In this document: piece by piece, positions 1-8,310 of the stretch
Numbering within the stretch: position 1 is the first letter of the stretch
How the letters are laid out: every line of letters starts with the position of its first letter
Assembly (NCBI GenBank): GCA_964006375.1
Contig: OZ023263.1
Span: 136,582,063 to 136,646,062, forward strand
Direction of reading: 5' to 3'
Length of the DNA: 64,000 nt
DNA from: Tillus elongatus
Taxonomy: Eukaryota; Arthropoda; Insecta; Coleoptera; Cleridae
The notes under the pieces: generated by a model
Seen by the model: only the letters and a program-made list of their open reading frames with translations
Told to the model about the DNA's origin: nothing
Databases searched by the model: none
Translations under genes and position numbers: made by a program

Positions 1-15
1 CAACAACCGCCACCA

Positions 16-51
16 GTCAGCTAAAGGAAGATTTAGGGTATCGGAATACCG
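16..51 (+). pseudogene. KilA-N gene scrap (Polinton copy A)
   Basis: A short stretch, read in the frame beginning at 18, encodes residues resembling the QLKKHLGSRNT segment of the KilA-N protein of copy B (minus strand near 11975-12015); here it reads QLKEDLGYRNT. It sits in the opposite orientation from copy B, as expected for an inverted copy. It is joined directly to the tail of the DUF8207-type gene, so the fibre-like and integrase genes are missing between them. The gene continues left of the window. The identification rests on about 11 residues. Confidence 0.5.
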
Positions 52-1118
52 TTGTTATGAGCATTATTACCTGCAACTTGGGAAGCCACTAAAAGTCTAA
101 GTCTGTCAACCAACTCGTTTATGTCATTCCAATACACATATGCTATTTATTTGTTATTTTGTATCATATAGTTGTTAGTGCTGATGCTGTTAGTGCTGAT
201 GCTGTTGCTATCGCTGCTCTTATCACTCTGAGCTTTCGGTTCAGTCTTTTGTTTTTTGTTAAGATGTCTGGCGTTGTTGTCGTCATCGTCTTCCTCGTAG
301 GTGTAGCCAAAACCTTGAGGAGTTGAGGATCTACGCCCTCGTGGATTTATCACTGGTTTTATTAGAGTCAGATACTTTTCAGAGGAACAACCCTTGGTTC
401 GTGCGTTAGGATCGTAGTTTATTTTATGAACACTAGTTGCTTCTAGAATATCTCTATAGTGTTGAAGATCGTCATAAGTATACCCCCTAGGTCTTTTCAT
501 AAATAACAATTCTAGCAGACCCTGTGTTTGCGGGTATCTCCTTTGGCCCAGTTGAATCTCAGCATCAGTAAAGTCTAAGTGTTTGTTACCAAGACTCCAG
601 CTACCGGTATCTTTAAGCGTAGCGAGCACCATACGTTTGGTCAATGGTGGCGAGCCTTGGTGGTTCAGTAAAATACTTGTCTACATAATATCGAACTCGT
701 TCAGGATATTGCTCCAAAAATTCTTGATATGCTGGGTTGGTTGTGACAGTTTGTAGGTCTGCCTCAAGCTCTTCAAATGTTGGGATATCCTCATCGGAAC
801 TTGTCTCCTCAGCCTCACCCCCTGGTTCAGCTTCAAAAACTTCATGGTCTTTCAGGAACTCTACTTGGGGTTTCGTTTCTGGTATATCGACTTCGTCTTT
901 GATTTGTGGTTTGTTGATTGTGGCTGCTGCTGCTGCAGTGCTGATGTGTTTTTAGATATTTCACTTAGCGGCTCAACAATTGGTTTATATAAACGTTGCA
1001 GAGCATCATAATTCTCAGCTCTGTTAAGTTTAAGCATTAAATGTTTTTTTCGAATATTGTCAGCAAGTTGTGAAATCATTTTCTTACCTTTTCTCTCTTC
1101 CTTACCCAGCACTTCCAT
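52..1118 (-). pseudogene. DUF8207-type Polinton protein, broken copy A
   Basis: Reading leftward from the ATG at 1118, this matches the copy B protein at 8722-9740 almost throughout. It has a basic N-terminus (MEVLGKEERK), an acidic linker (EETSSDEDIPTFEELEAD), then the conserved core with RRYPQTQGLLELLFM, YDDLQHYRDILEATSVHK and SSEKYLTLIKPVINPRGRR. I recall this core as the DUF8207 domain seen beside insect and spider Polinton genes; its function is unknown. The frame is lost after about 860, and one extra T near 620 breaks the frame just before the KDTGSWSLG segment. A TAA at 147-149 precedes recognisable tail sequence running on to about 52. Copy A keeps an RGYT segment that copy B lacks. 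It follows the ATPase on the same strand, separated by the CAGCTG minisatellite. Confidence 0.75.
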
Positions 1119-1250
1119 TGTGCTACAACTGGTCGGTGTTACCAGCCGGTCTAATCATTTGTTTGAGCGATACAGGTTGTGTGGTGGTTTAACGTATACT
1201 AACTCCGTCATGGTACATTTTTTCTTATTTATCACGAGGTCCGTCTGTCA

Positions 1251-1575
1251 TGTTAGACAGCTGTGTTAGACAGCTGTGTTAGACAGCTGTGTTAGACAGC
1301 TGCGTTAGACAGCTGCGTTAGACAGCTGCGTTAGACAGCTGCGTTAGACAGCTGTGTTAGACAGCTGTGTTAGACAGCTGTGTTAGACAGCTGTGTTAGA
1401 CAACCGTGTTAGACAGCTGTGTTAGAAGCCGTGTTAGACAGCCGTGTTAGACAGCCGTGTTAGACAGCTGTGTTAGACAGCTGTGTTAGACAGCTGTGTT
1501 AGGCAGCTGTGTTAGACAGCTGTGTTAGACAGCTGTATGACAGCTGTGTTAGACAGCTGTATGACAGCTGTCTGT
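1251..1575. repeat. CAGCTG minisatellite, copy A
   Basis: About 25 head-to-tail units of a 13-bp sequence, GTTAGACAGCTGT, with point variants such as GACAGCCGT, GACAACCGT and GGCAGCTGT. Each unit holds the palindrome CAGCTG. It lies between the ATPase and DUF8207-type genes, the same place as the related array of copy B at 8311-8560. Confidence 0.95.
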
Positions 1576-1600
1576 CCTGTCTATCGTTGTTTGTAACCAG

Positions 1601-2293
1601 TTAGAATAATATATATCTATCGAATCCTTTTCTATATCGACCTTTGTGTACATCCTTTTCCTTCACAATCACCAACACTCCATATTTTTTAACTTTCCAG
1701 CATTGGTAGCAGATAGTTTTAAATTGTTTAAAGTCCATATCAGTGGTCACATGATCATCGTACACATGTTTTAAATTGGTTTCATCTTGCTTGAATAACA
1801 CAATAACATTCGTGTTGTCACGTACCAGATGTTTGGGCATTCGAGTATATGTTTGACAGAGATAGAATGAATCAATATTCTTATGTCTACCCATACTGAA
1901 GTATGCTCTTATTTAATCTTGTTTGTCACAAGCTACATCATCAAATATAAACACAGAGTCCTTGGCATCTTCCGGATCTAATATTTCATCGTTTTCTCTA
2001 TAAGGATAGTAACCAACACCTTTTGTTGCATTGAACACCTCCTTTAACATATTGTATTTCGGTTGATACAGAGACTTTGAATACACATACACGTTATCAA
2101 ACTTTAAACCGTTTGCTTCAAACAATAAACTCAGCATGACATTAGTTTTACCACACCCACTAGGACCACATATGATACAGCGAACGGTGTTTGGAAAGAG
2201 AGGACCATGCCTCAGTTGTTGTTCTGCTGTGTCCGTAACAACATCGTCTATATTTGTAATGGGTAAGGCGGAAGCGTGTTTGATGGTACGCAT
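1601..2293 (-). pseudogene. Polinton DNA-packaging ATPase (A32/FtsK-HerA type), copy A, nonsense mutation
   Basis: About 229 codons from the ATG at 2293. The Walker A motif GPSGCGKT lies near residue 43 and the Walker B motif VFIFDD near residue 117, which together identify the A32-like ATPase that in Polintons and related viruses pumps DNA into the capsid. One TAA at 1913-1915, two codons downstream of the Walker B segment's VACDKQ, cuts the frame. The remainder (1601-1912) stays in the same frame with no other stop and carries the MGRHKN and FYLCQTYTRMPKHL motifs of the C-terminal half. Copy B (7614-8299) is the inverted homologue and is stopped two codons earlier. Divergent from the PLA2 gene at 2431, with a (TA)n tract between them. 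Confidence 0.9.
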
Positions 2294-2321
2294 CTTAACT
2301 TAAACTAAACTATATTTTTGG

Positions 2322-2326
<5 letters not shown>

Positions 2327-2404
<78 letters not shown>
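2327..2404. repeat. (TA)n tract
   Basis: Pure TA dinucleotide run of 78 bp between the divergent ATPase and PLA2 genes of copy A. The equivalent spacer in copy B (7537-7613) has no such run, so it expanded in or was added to copy A. Confidence 0.98.
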
Positions 2405-2408
<4 letters not shown>

Positions 2409-2430
2409 TGCAAGTGAGACGCCCAATCAG

Positions 2431-3027
2431 TATGAATGTTGGTATCACAGAGTGAGGGTTGTTATTAACAAAGACGGATACAGGTTTTTCTGAAACGTTG
2501 CGGGCTATACAAACACAATGAAAGTTAACAGAAAACTTGGTGAGGGGCTTTATGTAGTCAACTCGAAGCCAAAGAAGAAAGTTCCCTTTAAAAACATAAT
2601 AAGTCTAATTGGGGAAGTTATAAAAGATAGAAACCTTATTCCAACAGAGAACGCCGTGTTTGATATAGCTCATACAATCGTTAGAAACATTGGTGGGCGT
2701 AAGAATGTGCAGAAACCTCGAGTTATTCCAATACCTAAAAGCGAAGGCTTCCTTCCGCTGTTGCCTCTGATATTCGGCGGGCTGTCAGCATTAGGAGCTC
2801 TAGGTGGTGGTGCTGCTGGTATTGCTAAAGCCGTGAACGATGCCAAGTCTGCGAAACAGAAACTGGAGGAGGAAGAACGGCACAACAAAACAATGGAAGC
2901 CATCGCGATGGGCAGGAGAGGGAGTGGCTTGAAATTTAAGCCAAAATGCAAGAGACTGGGCAAAGGCATGTATCTCAAGAAACAACGCTCCGGTTATGGG
3001 TTGTATCTGCAAAAACCAAAAAACTAA
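2431..3027 (+). pseudogene. PLA2-type minor capsid protein, copy A, catalytic domain deleted
   Basis: The open part begins at ATG 2518 and runs 169 codons. It covers the region after the phospholipase domain: a basic stretch (KPKKKVPFKNI), a helix (NAVFDIAHTI), a strongly hydrophobic Gly/Ala-rich segment (LLPLIFGGLSALGALGGGAAG, about residues 80-101) and a basic tail with two GLYLxK/GMYLKK-like repeats. The start of the gene survives at 2431 (MLVSQSEG, matching copy B), but about 230 bp that encode the PLA2 active site in copy B are reduced to a short unreadable scrap. The hydrophobic segment and tail are typical of the adenovirus/parvovirus-like virion proteins of Polintons, where the PLA2 domain is thought to help the particle leave endosomes. 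In this copy that enzyme is gone. Confidence 0.8.
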
Positions 3028-3083
3028 AGTGTTTACCAGCAAGACCTCTAACAAATGTAGATCTTGTCAAGTTTGCTGGTTAA

Positions 3084-3380
3084 ATGAAAATCCCATATTT
3101 TAGAGGTGTATACATGCGAGATGAGCTACCTCGCAATGGACCACGTAAAAATGAATCGTTCATCATGAATTTGCAAACACACAAGCAGCCAGGCAGTCAT
3201 TGGGTTGCTGTGAGGAAACGTGGTGACATCGTCGAGTACTTTGACTCGTATGGAAACTTGAAGCCTCCTGTGGAGCTGCAACGTTACCTTAAAGACTATT
3301 CCATACTGTATAATCATGATGTGTATCAAACATACAACACATTTAAGTGTGGTCACTTGTGTTTACAATTTTTGCAATAA
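3084..3380 (+). CDS. Polinton Ulp1/adenain-type cysteine protease, copy A
   Basis: 98 codons carry the catalytic triad in the order His-Asp-Cys: GSHWVA (His at about residue 36), YFDSYG (Asp at about 52) and KCGHLCLQF (Cys at about 90). The spacing is that of the adenovirus protease fold. Such enzymes process virion precursor proteins in Polintons. The ATG at 3084 directly follows an in-frame TAA (3081-3083). The codons upstream (NVDLVKFAG) look like the usual start of the family's catalytic domain, so the gene has probably lost its first residues to a nonsense change, although use of this ATG is possible. It lies 56 bp after the PLA2 gene and overlaps no other coding sequence; the penton-like gene starts 33 bp later. 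Confidence 0.8.
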   Translation: MKIPYFRGVYMRDELPRNGPRKNESFIMNLQTHKQPGSHWVAVRKRGDIVEYFDSYGNLKPPVELQRYLKDYSILYNHDVYQTYNTFKCGHLCLQFLQ

Positions 3381-3412
3381 AAGACTCAAACAGTAGCCTG
3401 TGTGTATCAGTC

Positions 3413-4138
3413 ATGTCGCACACCTTCGTGTTGAAAGTCCGCAACTCCCATCTGTCGTCAGACTACCATCCACCAATTGCTTTGGATGGTAGTTATGCTG
3501 TTGCTTTGATAGGATTTCACACCTACAACAACATACCCAACATCTATGAAGGTAAAAACAAATTTCATGTAAAAGAAGGAACCGGTTGGCGAACCATCAC
3601 GATACCCACCGGTGCTTATGAAATAACACACCTGGAAGAGTTACTTCAAAATGAACTTGTTGGTGCTACAGCAACACACGAACAAAAGCAACAGGCTCTG
3701 ATTCTGAGACCTAATCCGAACACCATCAAATGTAAACTAAAGTGTTATACAAATGTCAGTTTTGAATTTGATGGTTCGATTGGGCGAAGGTTGGGCTTTT
3801 CAAAACAAGTTCTTCAACCGGACATCTTTTATGAATCTGATTTACCTGTTGAAATAGTGGATTTTAGACAGATTCGCATAGAACCCAATATTGTGTCTGG
3901 TTCCTATTATAACGGACAACCCTCACATACGCTGTATGAGTTTGCTTCGATGGTTGATTTTGGCTACGCAATCAACATAGAACCTAAAAATTTAATTTAC
4001 TTGCCGGTGAACAAGCAAGAGATTTCCAATATAAGCATCGACATCGTCGACCAAGATTCAGTTCCTATCAACTTTCAAGGTGAAGAGGTGTCTGTTCGCT
4101 TGAAACTTATAAAAGTTGCTCAGTATGTTGGTCTTTAA
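3413..4138 (+). CDS. Polinton penton-like minor capsid protein, copy A
   Basis: An intact 241-codon frame. The ATG at 3413 (MSHTFVLKV) is preferred over the longer frame beginning at 3347 because the family begins this way and the upstream codons overlap the protease. Recognisable features are YAVALIGFHTYNNIPN, an IPTGAYEI turn, IGRRLGFSK, the LP-VEIVDFRQIRIEPNIVSG strand pair, HTLYEF, NLIYLPV and a C-terminal FQGEEVSVRLKL. This arrangement matches the single jelly-roll minor capsid protein that sits beside the major capsid gene in Polintons and adintovirus-like elements and would form the capsid vertices. It follows the protease closely and is followed by the MCP gene after 107 bp, consistent with one late transcript. 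No stop or frameshift is visible. Confidence 0.8.
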   Translation: MSHTFVLKVRNSHLSSDYHPPIALDGSYAVALIGFHTYNNIPNIYEGKNKFHVKEGTGWRTITIPTGAYEITHLEELLQNELVGATATHEQKQQALILRPNPNTIKCKLKCYTNVSFEFDGSIGRRLGFSKQVLQPDIFYESDLPVEIVDFRQIRIEPNIVSGSYYNGQPSHTLYEFASMVDFGYAINIEPKNLIYLPVNKQEISNISIDIVDQDSVPINFQGEEVSVRLKLIKVAQYVGL

Positions 4139-4286
4139 GGATATAAAAACAAGTGCATCTACCAAAACAAATTCAGTTGAGTCAGACACTTCAAAGGGTA
4201 CGCTTCGTCCCGATAATATTGAGTTCCTGAAAAGCCTGGGTTATCATGTCGTCAAAACTAGAAATATTCAAAGACCCCAAGTTTGA
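4125..4286 (+). CDS. Possible small overlapping gene between penton and MCP
   Basis: A 53-codon frame starts at ATG 4125, overlapping the last 14 bases of the penton-like gene, and ends with TGA at 4284-4286, 41 bases inside the MCP gene. It encodes a polar, Ser/Thr-rich N-terminus followed by LRPDNIEFLKSLGYHV, a motif I recall from short reading frames at this position in other insect Polintons. No domain or membrane segment is seen. Its overlap with both neighbours and its motif favour a real gene, but the length alone is not significant. Confidence 0.35.
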   Translation: MLVFKDIKTSASTKTNSVESDTSKGTLRPDNIEFLKSLGYHVVKTRNIQRPQV

Positions 4287-5451
4287 TGATGCCATCGATC
4301 GAGAAGAACTGCGCTCTTACTATTCACCAACTAAATCGTTTGGTAACAGCGATGAAATTGAAATAGCCATCAATCAACAAGATGCGTTCGTATGTTTGGC
4401 CGAGTCAGCTCTAATAATCGAAGGTGCTCTGGAACCTTTAGCAGTCCAAAATGCCAATGGTGCATGTTATCTGTCAAATAATGGAGGAGCAGCTCTGTTT
4501 GAATCAATGACCTATGAGTTAAATAACAAGGAAGTGGAACGAGTGCGAGACCCATACACCACAACAATCATCAAAAGTCTGCTATCCTTCAGTAAGAATG
4601 AAGCCCAATCTCTTAGCAATGCCGGACTGAATTTGTCGTCGGAGCACATCACCTTAAATGATAACAAGTTTCACATGCTCATACCTGTTTGGTTCCTCTT
4701 CAGTTTCTTTCATCATTTTAAAGGAGTTCTCTGTGGCAAACATACTTTCCGCTTTACAAGAGTTCGAAACTATTCCAACGGCTATTACAGCACAGGCACG
4801 GCACGTGCAAAAATTACCGTAACCAATATGTTTTTAAAGGTAAAACATGTCTTTCCCAATGATAAAATGAAATTGGAACTGATGGATAAAATAGCAAAAG
4901 ACACATCTATATTTCTCGCATACCGCAAATGGGACATATATGAGTTACCATCACTCAGAGATATCAACAGAGATGTGTGGGCTGTTAAAACTGCAACCGA
5001 CTTGGAAAGACCTCGATATGTAATTATAGCATTTCAAACAGATCGTAACGATAACGTAAGGAAGAGGCCAGACTATTTCGATAACATTGATATGCTGGAT
5101 CTCCGAGTGTTTCTAAATTCAGAATGCTACCCTTATGAATCTATGAATATGGATTTTGAGAAATCCAAATATGCGGAAGCCTATCACATGTATACAGATT
5201 TTCAAAAAAGCTTCTGTTATAAAAACATGTCGGAGCCTATCTTGAATTATGACGAGTTTGAAGACCGAGCTCTATTTGTGATTGACTGTCAGCACCAGAA
5301 CGAGTCAATCAAGTCTTCAACGGTGAACATTAAGGTGGAATTTATGAGCCGAGCGAACTTCCCTAACAACACACGTGCTTACTGTTTGGTTATTCATGAC
5401 AGTGTATTGGAATATAAACCTCTAACGGGCATCGTTAGAGCCATTATGTAA
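4246..5451 (+). CDS. Polinton major capsid protein (double jelly-roll), copy A
   Basis: An intact 401-codon frame from ATG 4246 (MSSKLEIFKDPKFDD). The N-terminal block with YYSPTKSF, NSDEIEIAINQQDAFV and LIIEGAL, the central LIPVWFLFSFFHHF (about residues 145-158) and the C-terminal ALFVIDCQHQNESI plus VEFMSRANFP match the major capsid protein of insect Polintons, a hexon-like double jelly-roll that builds an icosahedral shell. The length of about 400 residues is usual for the insect members as I recall them. It is the last gene of the protease-penton-MCP cluster. No copy B homologue is present, because copy B ends near 6837. Confidence 0.8.
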   Translation: MSSKLEIFKDPKFDDAIDREELRSYYSPTKSFGNSDEIEIAINQQDAFVCLAESALIIEGALEPLAVQNANGACYLSNNGGAALFESMTYELNNKEVERVRDPYTTTIIKSLLSFSKNEAQSLSNAGLNLSSEHITLNDNKFHMLIPVWFLFSFFHHFKGVLCGKHTFRFTRVRNYSNGYYSTGTARAKITVTNMFLKVKHVFPNDKMKLELMDKIAKDTSIFLAYRKWDIYELPSLRDINRDVWAVKTATDLERPRYVIIAFQTDRNDNVRKRPDYFDNIDMLDLRVFLNSECYPYESMNMDFEKSKYAEAYHMYTDFQKSFCYKNMSEPILNYDEFEDRALFVIDCQHQNESIKSSTVNIKVEFMSRANFPNNTRAYCLVIHDSVLEYKPLTGIVRAIM

Positions 5452-5719
5452 TAATAGTATGTCATTTATGTATCAATATGTACAGCGTAATTAATCCTAA
5501 TAAATTTTTATTGTATGTAAATCAATTGTTTTATTTTTATTTTGTTGCATTTTGATTAACCCTTTTATATATTCATATATCAACAGTCTGTTTACATTCA
5601 ATTCAAACAACACATATCAAACAACCCTCGTATATCAAAGTTAGTTTGTTGTTAAATTGAGTTTTGTTACTTGTATTTTTGATCCGTCCCTATATAGATA
5701 CGCCCCCACAATATTATTT

Positions 5720-6040
5720 GGATTCACTGTAATAGAAAACACTCACATAAACTGACACCCACGTAAACTGATAACATTTATCTTACCATTTTAGGAAATA
5801 GGTTAATTTGCATATGCAAACAGGTTTTTGTTTTAGACTTTATATTATATATCAAATGTTTGTTTTAGCTTTTTGATTTTATAAGAAGTGTTTTAGACTT
5901 ATTGAATATATATTTACCAATATTTTAAAATCAAAGTTCCTCTCTTATGTTAAAATTGGACTGTAATAGAAAACACCCACGTAAACTGATAACGCGTTTA
6001 ATTATCATATGTAAACAACTGGTTTTGTTTTATATATACA
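5720..6040. repeat. Twice-repeated motif downstream of MCP
   Basis: The block ACTGTAATAGAAAACAC followed by CACGTAAACTGATAAC occurs at about 5726-5775 and again at about 5959-5993. Each is followed by a similar stretch containing CATATG and GGTTTTTGTTTTA. The units are about 230 bp apart. Purpose unknown; it could be part of an element end. Confidence 0.7.
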
Positions 6041-6247
6041 TGCATCAAACAAACATTATCTTGAGTGTCTGTGTGGAATAGTTGGTTTAGCGATGTATAC
6101 ATTTATGTTTGATATATACGGTCAGTTCGAACTCGGGTTCAAATCTAATTTCAGACGAATGCTTTTCTTTCAAACCAGATTTCAAATTGTCTGTCTATCT
6201 CTCTCATATCTGTATGTATGGATAAACTGAATGTGTGTGTCCAACAA

Positions 6248-6326
6248 CCCTGACTCTTTGAAAAAGGGAATGTTCTCTCACTTTACCAATTTCCAATAGA
6301 ATGTTCCCTTCTTCAAAGAGCCAGGG
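6248..6326. repeat. Imperfect hairpin, 29-bp arms
   Basis: Arms 6248-6276 and 6298-6326 are inverted with four mismatches around a 21-nt spacer. Each contains the pairing core CTCTTTGAA-AAGGGAA. It lies in the spacer after the MCP gene. Confidence 0.8.
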
Positions 6327-6703
6327 CTCTGGACAAAAGCGACACAAATTTTCAATAAAATTCAAATTTCCCGCCAAAAATGAAATATCCAATACAACAA
6401 ACAACACACTTACCAACACAATAAACAACACCAGGGTGAGCTTATATGACAGCTGTGTGTGTGTGTGTAACAAACATAAACAAAACAAACATAACCTAAG
6501 AAACGTTGGTAGTTCGTAACAAATAAACATTCAGCAAGCGGGTGGCCAACTTAACCTTAAACATGCGGAGACTCAACAAACAACACACTTAACCTCAACA
6601 AACAGTCAGATAGCAGGGATTCGACAAACACATGGAGAACAAAACTGATTGTGGCTATCTATGGAACATTTGACGTCATCAGGGGACAGATGTGACACCC
6701 CAG

Positions 6704-6762
6704 ACAGATGACATTGACAGATGACGTTGACAGCTGACATTGACAGCTGACATTGACAGATG
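6704..6762. repeat. Short GACAG(C/A)TGAC tandem repeat
   Basis: About five units of roughly 13 bp, GACATTGACAGCTGA-like, just outside the broken end of copy B. It shares the GACAGCTG core with the two long minisatellites of the Polinton copies. Confidence 0.75.
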
Positions 6763-6836
6763 TCAGGTCAGATGCCAACTGTCAACGTCACACGCATGCG
6801 CAGAAAAAAGTGGATGGGGTGGGCCCAGGTGGCTCC

Positions 6837-7536
6837 CTATCTACTAATAGCCTCCATCGTTTTGTTATGACGTTCTTCTTCTTCTAGGTTTTGTTTGGCT
6901 GATTTGGCATCGTTAACTGCTTTAGCAATGCCTGCAGCACCGCCACACAGAGCACCTAGCGCTGACAGGCCACCAAAAATTAAAGGTAGTAGTGGAAGGA
7001 AGCCTCCGCTTTTAGGTATTGGAATAACTCGCGGAAACATTCTTACGCCCACCAATCTGTTTAAGAATTGCGTGAGCGATATCAAACACAGCATTCTCTG
7101 ATGGAATAAGGTTTCTGTCTTTTAGAACTTCTCCAATCAGAGTAAGAATGTTTTTAAAGAGAACTTTTTTCTTCGGTTTTAAGTTGATTACATCAAGAGC
7201 CATACCGAGCTTTCTTTTAACTTTCATAGTGTTTGTAACACTCCAAGCCGCTAACTTTTCACCAAAACTTGCGTCCTTTGACTTGACTCTCTCCCAAGAT
7301 CGATTCTCCAACACTTCGTCGGCTTGATGCCTATCACTTAACTCTTTTGATTGAGAGTAAGCGATGTCGTGGTCTCGACAAGCACGATCTAAAGGATTGA
7401 TACCTTGATCACCTCTAGCAAGACGTTCTTTAAGTTTAGTATCCGGGCCACAAAACTGATAACCAGGAACGTGCAGCTCAACAGGTAGCTTGTTATTAGC
7501 TGTGTTTACAAGACCTTCACCCTGTGACACTAACAT
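6837..7536 (-). pseudogene. PLA2-type minor capsid protein, copy B, frameshifted and truncated
   Basis: From ATG 7536 (MLVSQGEG) the frame encodes a parvovirus-type phospholipase A2 domain: the calcium-loop region YQFCGPDT (family usually GPG, here GPD), then ACRDHDIAYSQ with the catalytic His-Asp pair and the paired tyrosine. It then matches copy A through NAVFDIAHAI. The frame shifts near 7035, after GGRKN, and resumes in another frame (PRVIPIPKSGG) through the Gly/Ala hydrophobic segment to about 6840. There the homology with copy A stops abruptly, and the basic GLYL-repeat tail is absent. In Polintons this protein is a virion component with a presumed membrane-lytic role. It is divergent from the ATPase gene across 77 bp. 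Confidence 0.85.
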
Positions 7537-7613
7537 TGATACTAACTGCGTGATCCGCCTACATGTCTATATTTATATACATACTCGAAAAATATAATTT
7601 AGTTCAAGTCAAG

Positions 7614-8299
7614 ATGCGAACCATAAAACACGCTTCTGTCTTACCTATTACAAATATAGACGATGTTGTTGATACAGCAGAACAACAACTAAGGCATGGC
7701 CCTCTCTTCCCAAACAGAGTTCGATGTATCATATGTGGTCCTAGTGGGTGTGGTAAAACAAATGTTATGTTAAGTTTATTGTTTGAACCGAACGGTTTAA
7801 AGTTTGATAACGTGTATGTGTATTCAAAGTCTCTGTATCAACCTAAATATAAAATGTTACAAAGGGTGTTGGATGCTGCAAAAAGTGTTGGTTATTATCC
7901 ATATAGTGAAAACGATGAAATATTAGATCCAGCAGAAGCCCAGGACAACTCGGTGTTTATATTCGATGATGTGGCTTGTGACAAATAAGATAAAATTAGA
8001 GCATACTTTAGTATGGGAAGACATAAGAATATTGATTCATTCTATCTCTGTCAAACATATACTCGAATACCCAAACCTCTGATACGTGATAACGCTAACG
8101 TTTTGATTCTCTTTAAACAAGATGAAATGAACATACCTATGACGACCATGTGACCACTGATATGGACTTTAAACAATTTAAAAATATATGTTGTCAATGC
8201 TGGAAAGGTAATAAGTATGGTGTGTTGGTGATTGTAAAAGAAAATGATGTAGACAAAGGTAGATATAGAAAAGGATTCGATAGCTATATAATAATCTAA
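7614..8299 (+). pseudogene. Polinton DNA-packaging ATPase, copy B, nonsense and frameshift
   Basis: ATG 7614 (MRTIKHASV) is chosen because copy A starts at the same residue. Walker A GPSGCGKT and Walker B VFIFDD are intact. A TAA at 7986-7988 follows VACDK, two codons before the position of the stop in copy A. Homology continues in frame (IRAYFSMGRHKN) and then shifts near 8125-8145, before the MDFKQF segment, to end with TAA at 8297-8299. The role would be capsid DNA packaging. The gene reads toward the CAGCTG minisatellite and the DUF8207-type gene, exactly as in copy A. Confidence 0.88.
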
Positions 8300-8310
8300 T
8301 TGGCTAAAAC

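Larger units (their letters stand above)
5452..6836. other. Non-coding spacer between Polinton copies
   Basis: AT-rich sequence with no supportable gene. It holds a repeated block (5720-6040), a hairpin (6248-6326), a short TG run near 6451 and a small GACAGCTG-like repeat (6704-6762). Here the downstream flank of copy A meets the broken end of copy B. No Polinton terminal inverted repeat could be recognised by eye. Confidence 0.7.

Noticed and set aside
737..955. Plus-strand frame of 72 codons rich in Ser
   Set aside because: It is the antisense shadow of the DUF8207-type gene on the minus strand.
1251..1575. Possible CRISPR-like array of short repeats
   Set aside because: Units are head to tail with no unique spacers; it is a minisatellite in an animal genome.
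2670..3054. Minus-strand frames over the PLA2-type gene
   Set aside because: They are shadows of the plus-strand frame at 2518-3027 and carry no recognised motif.
6204..6530. 108-codon minus-strand frame with a hydrophobic stretch
   Set aside because: It spans the hairpin and a TG run in non-coding spacer, with no family resemblance.
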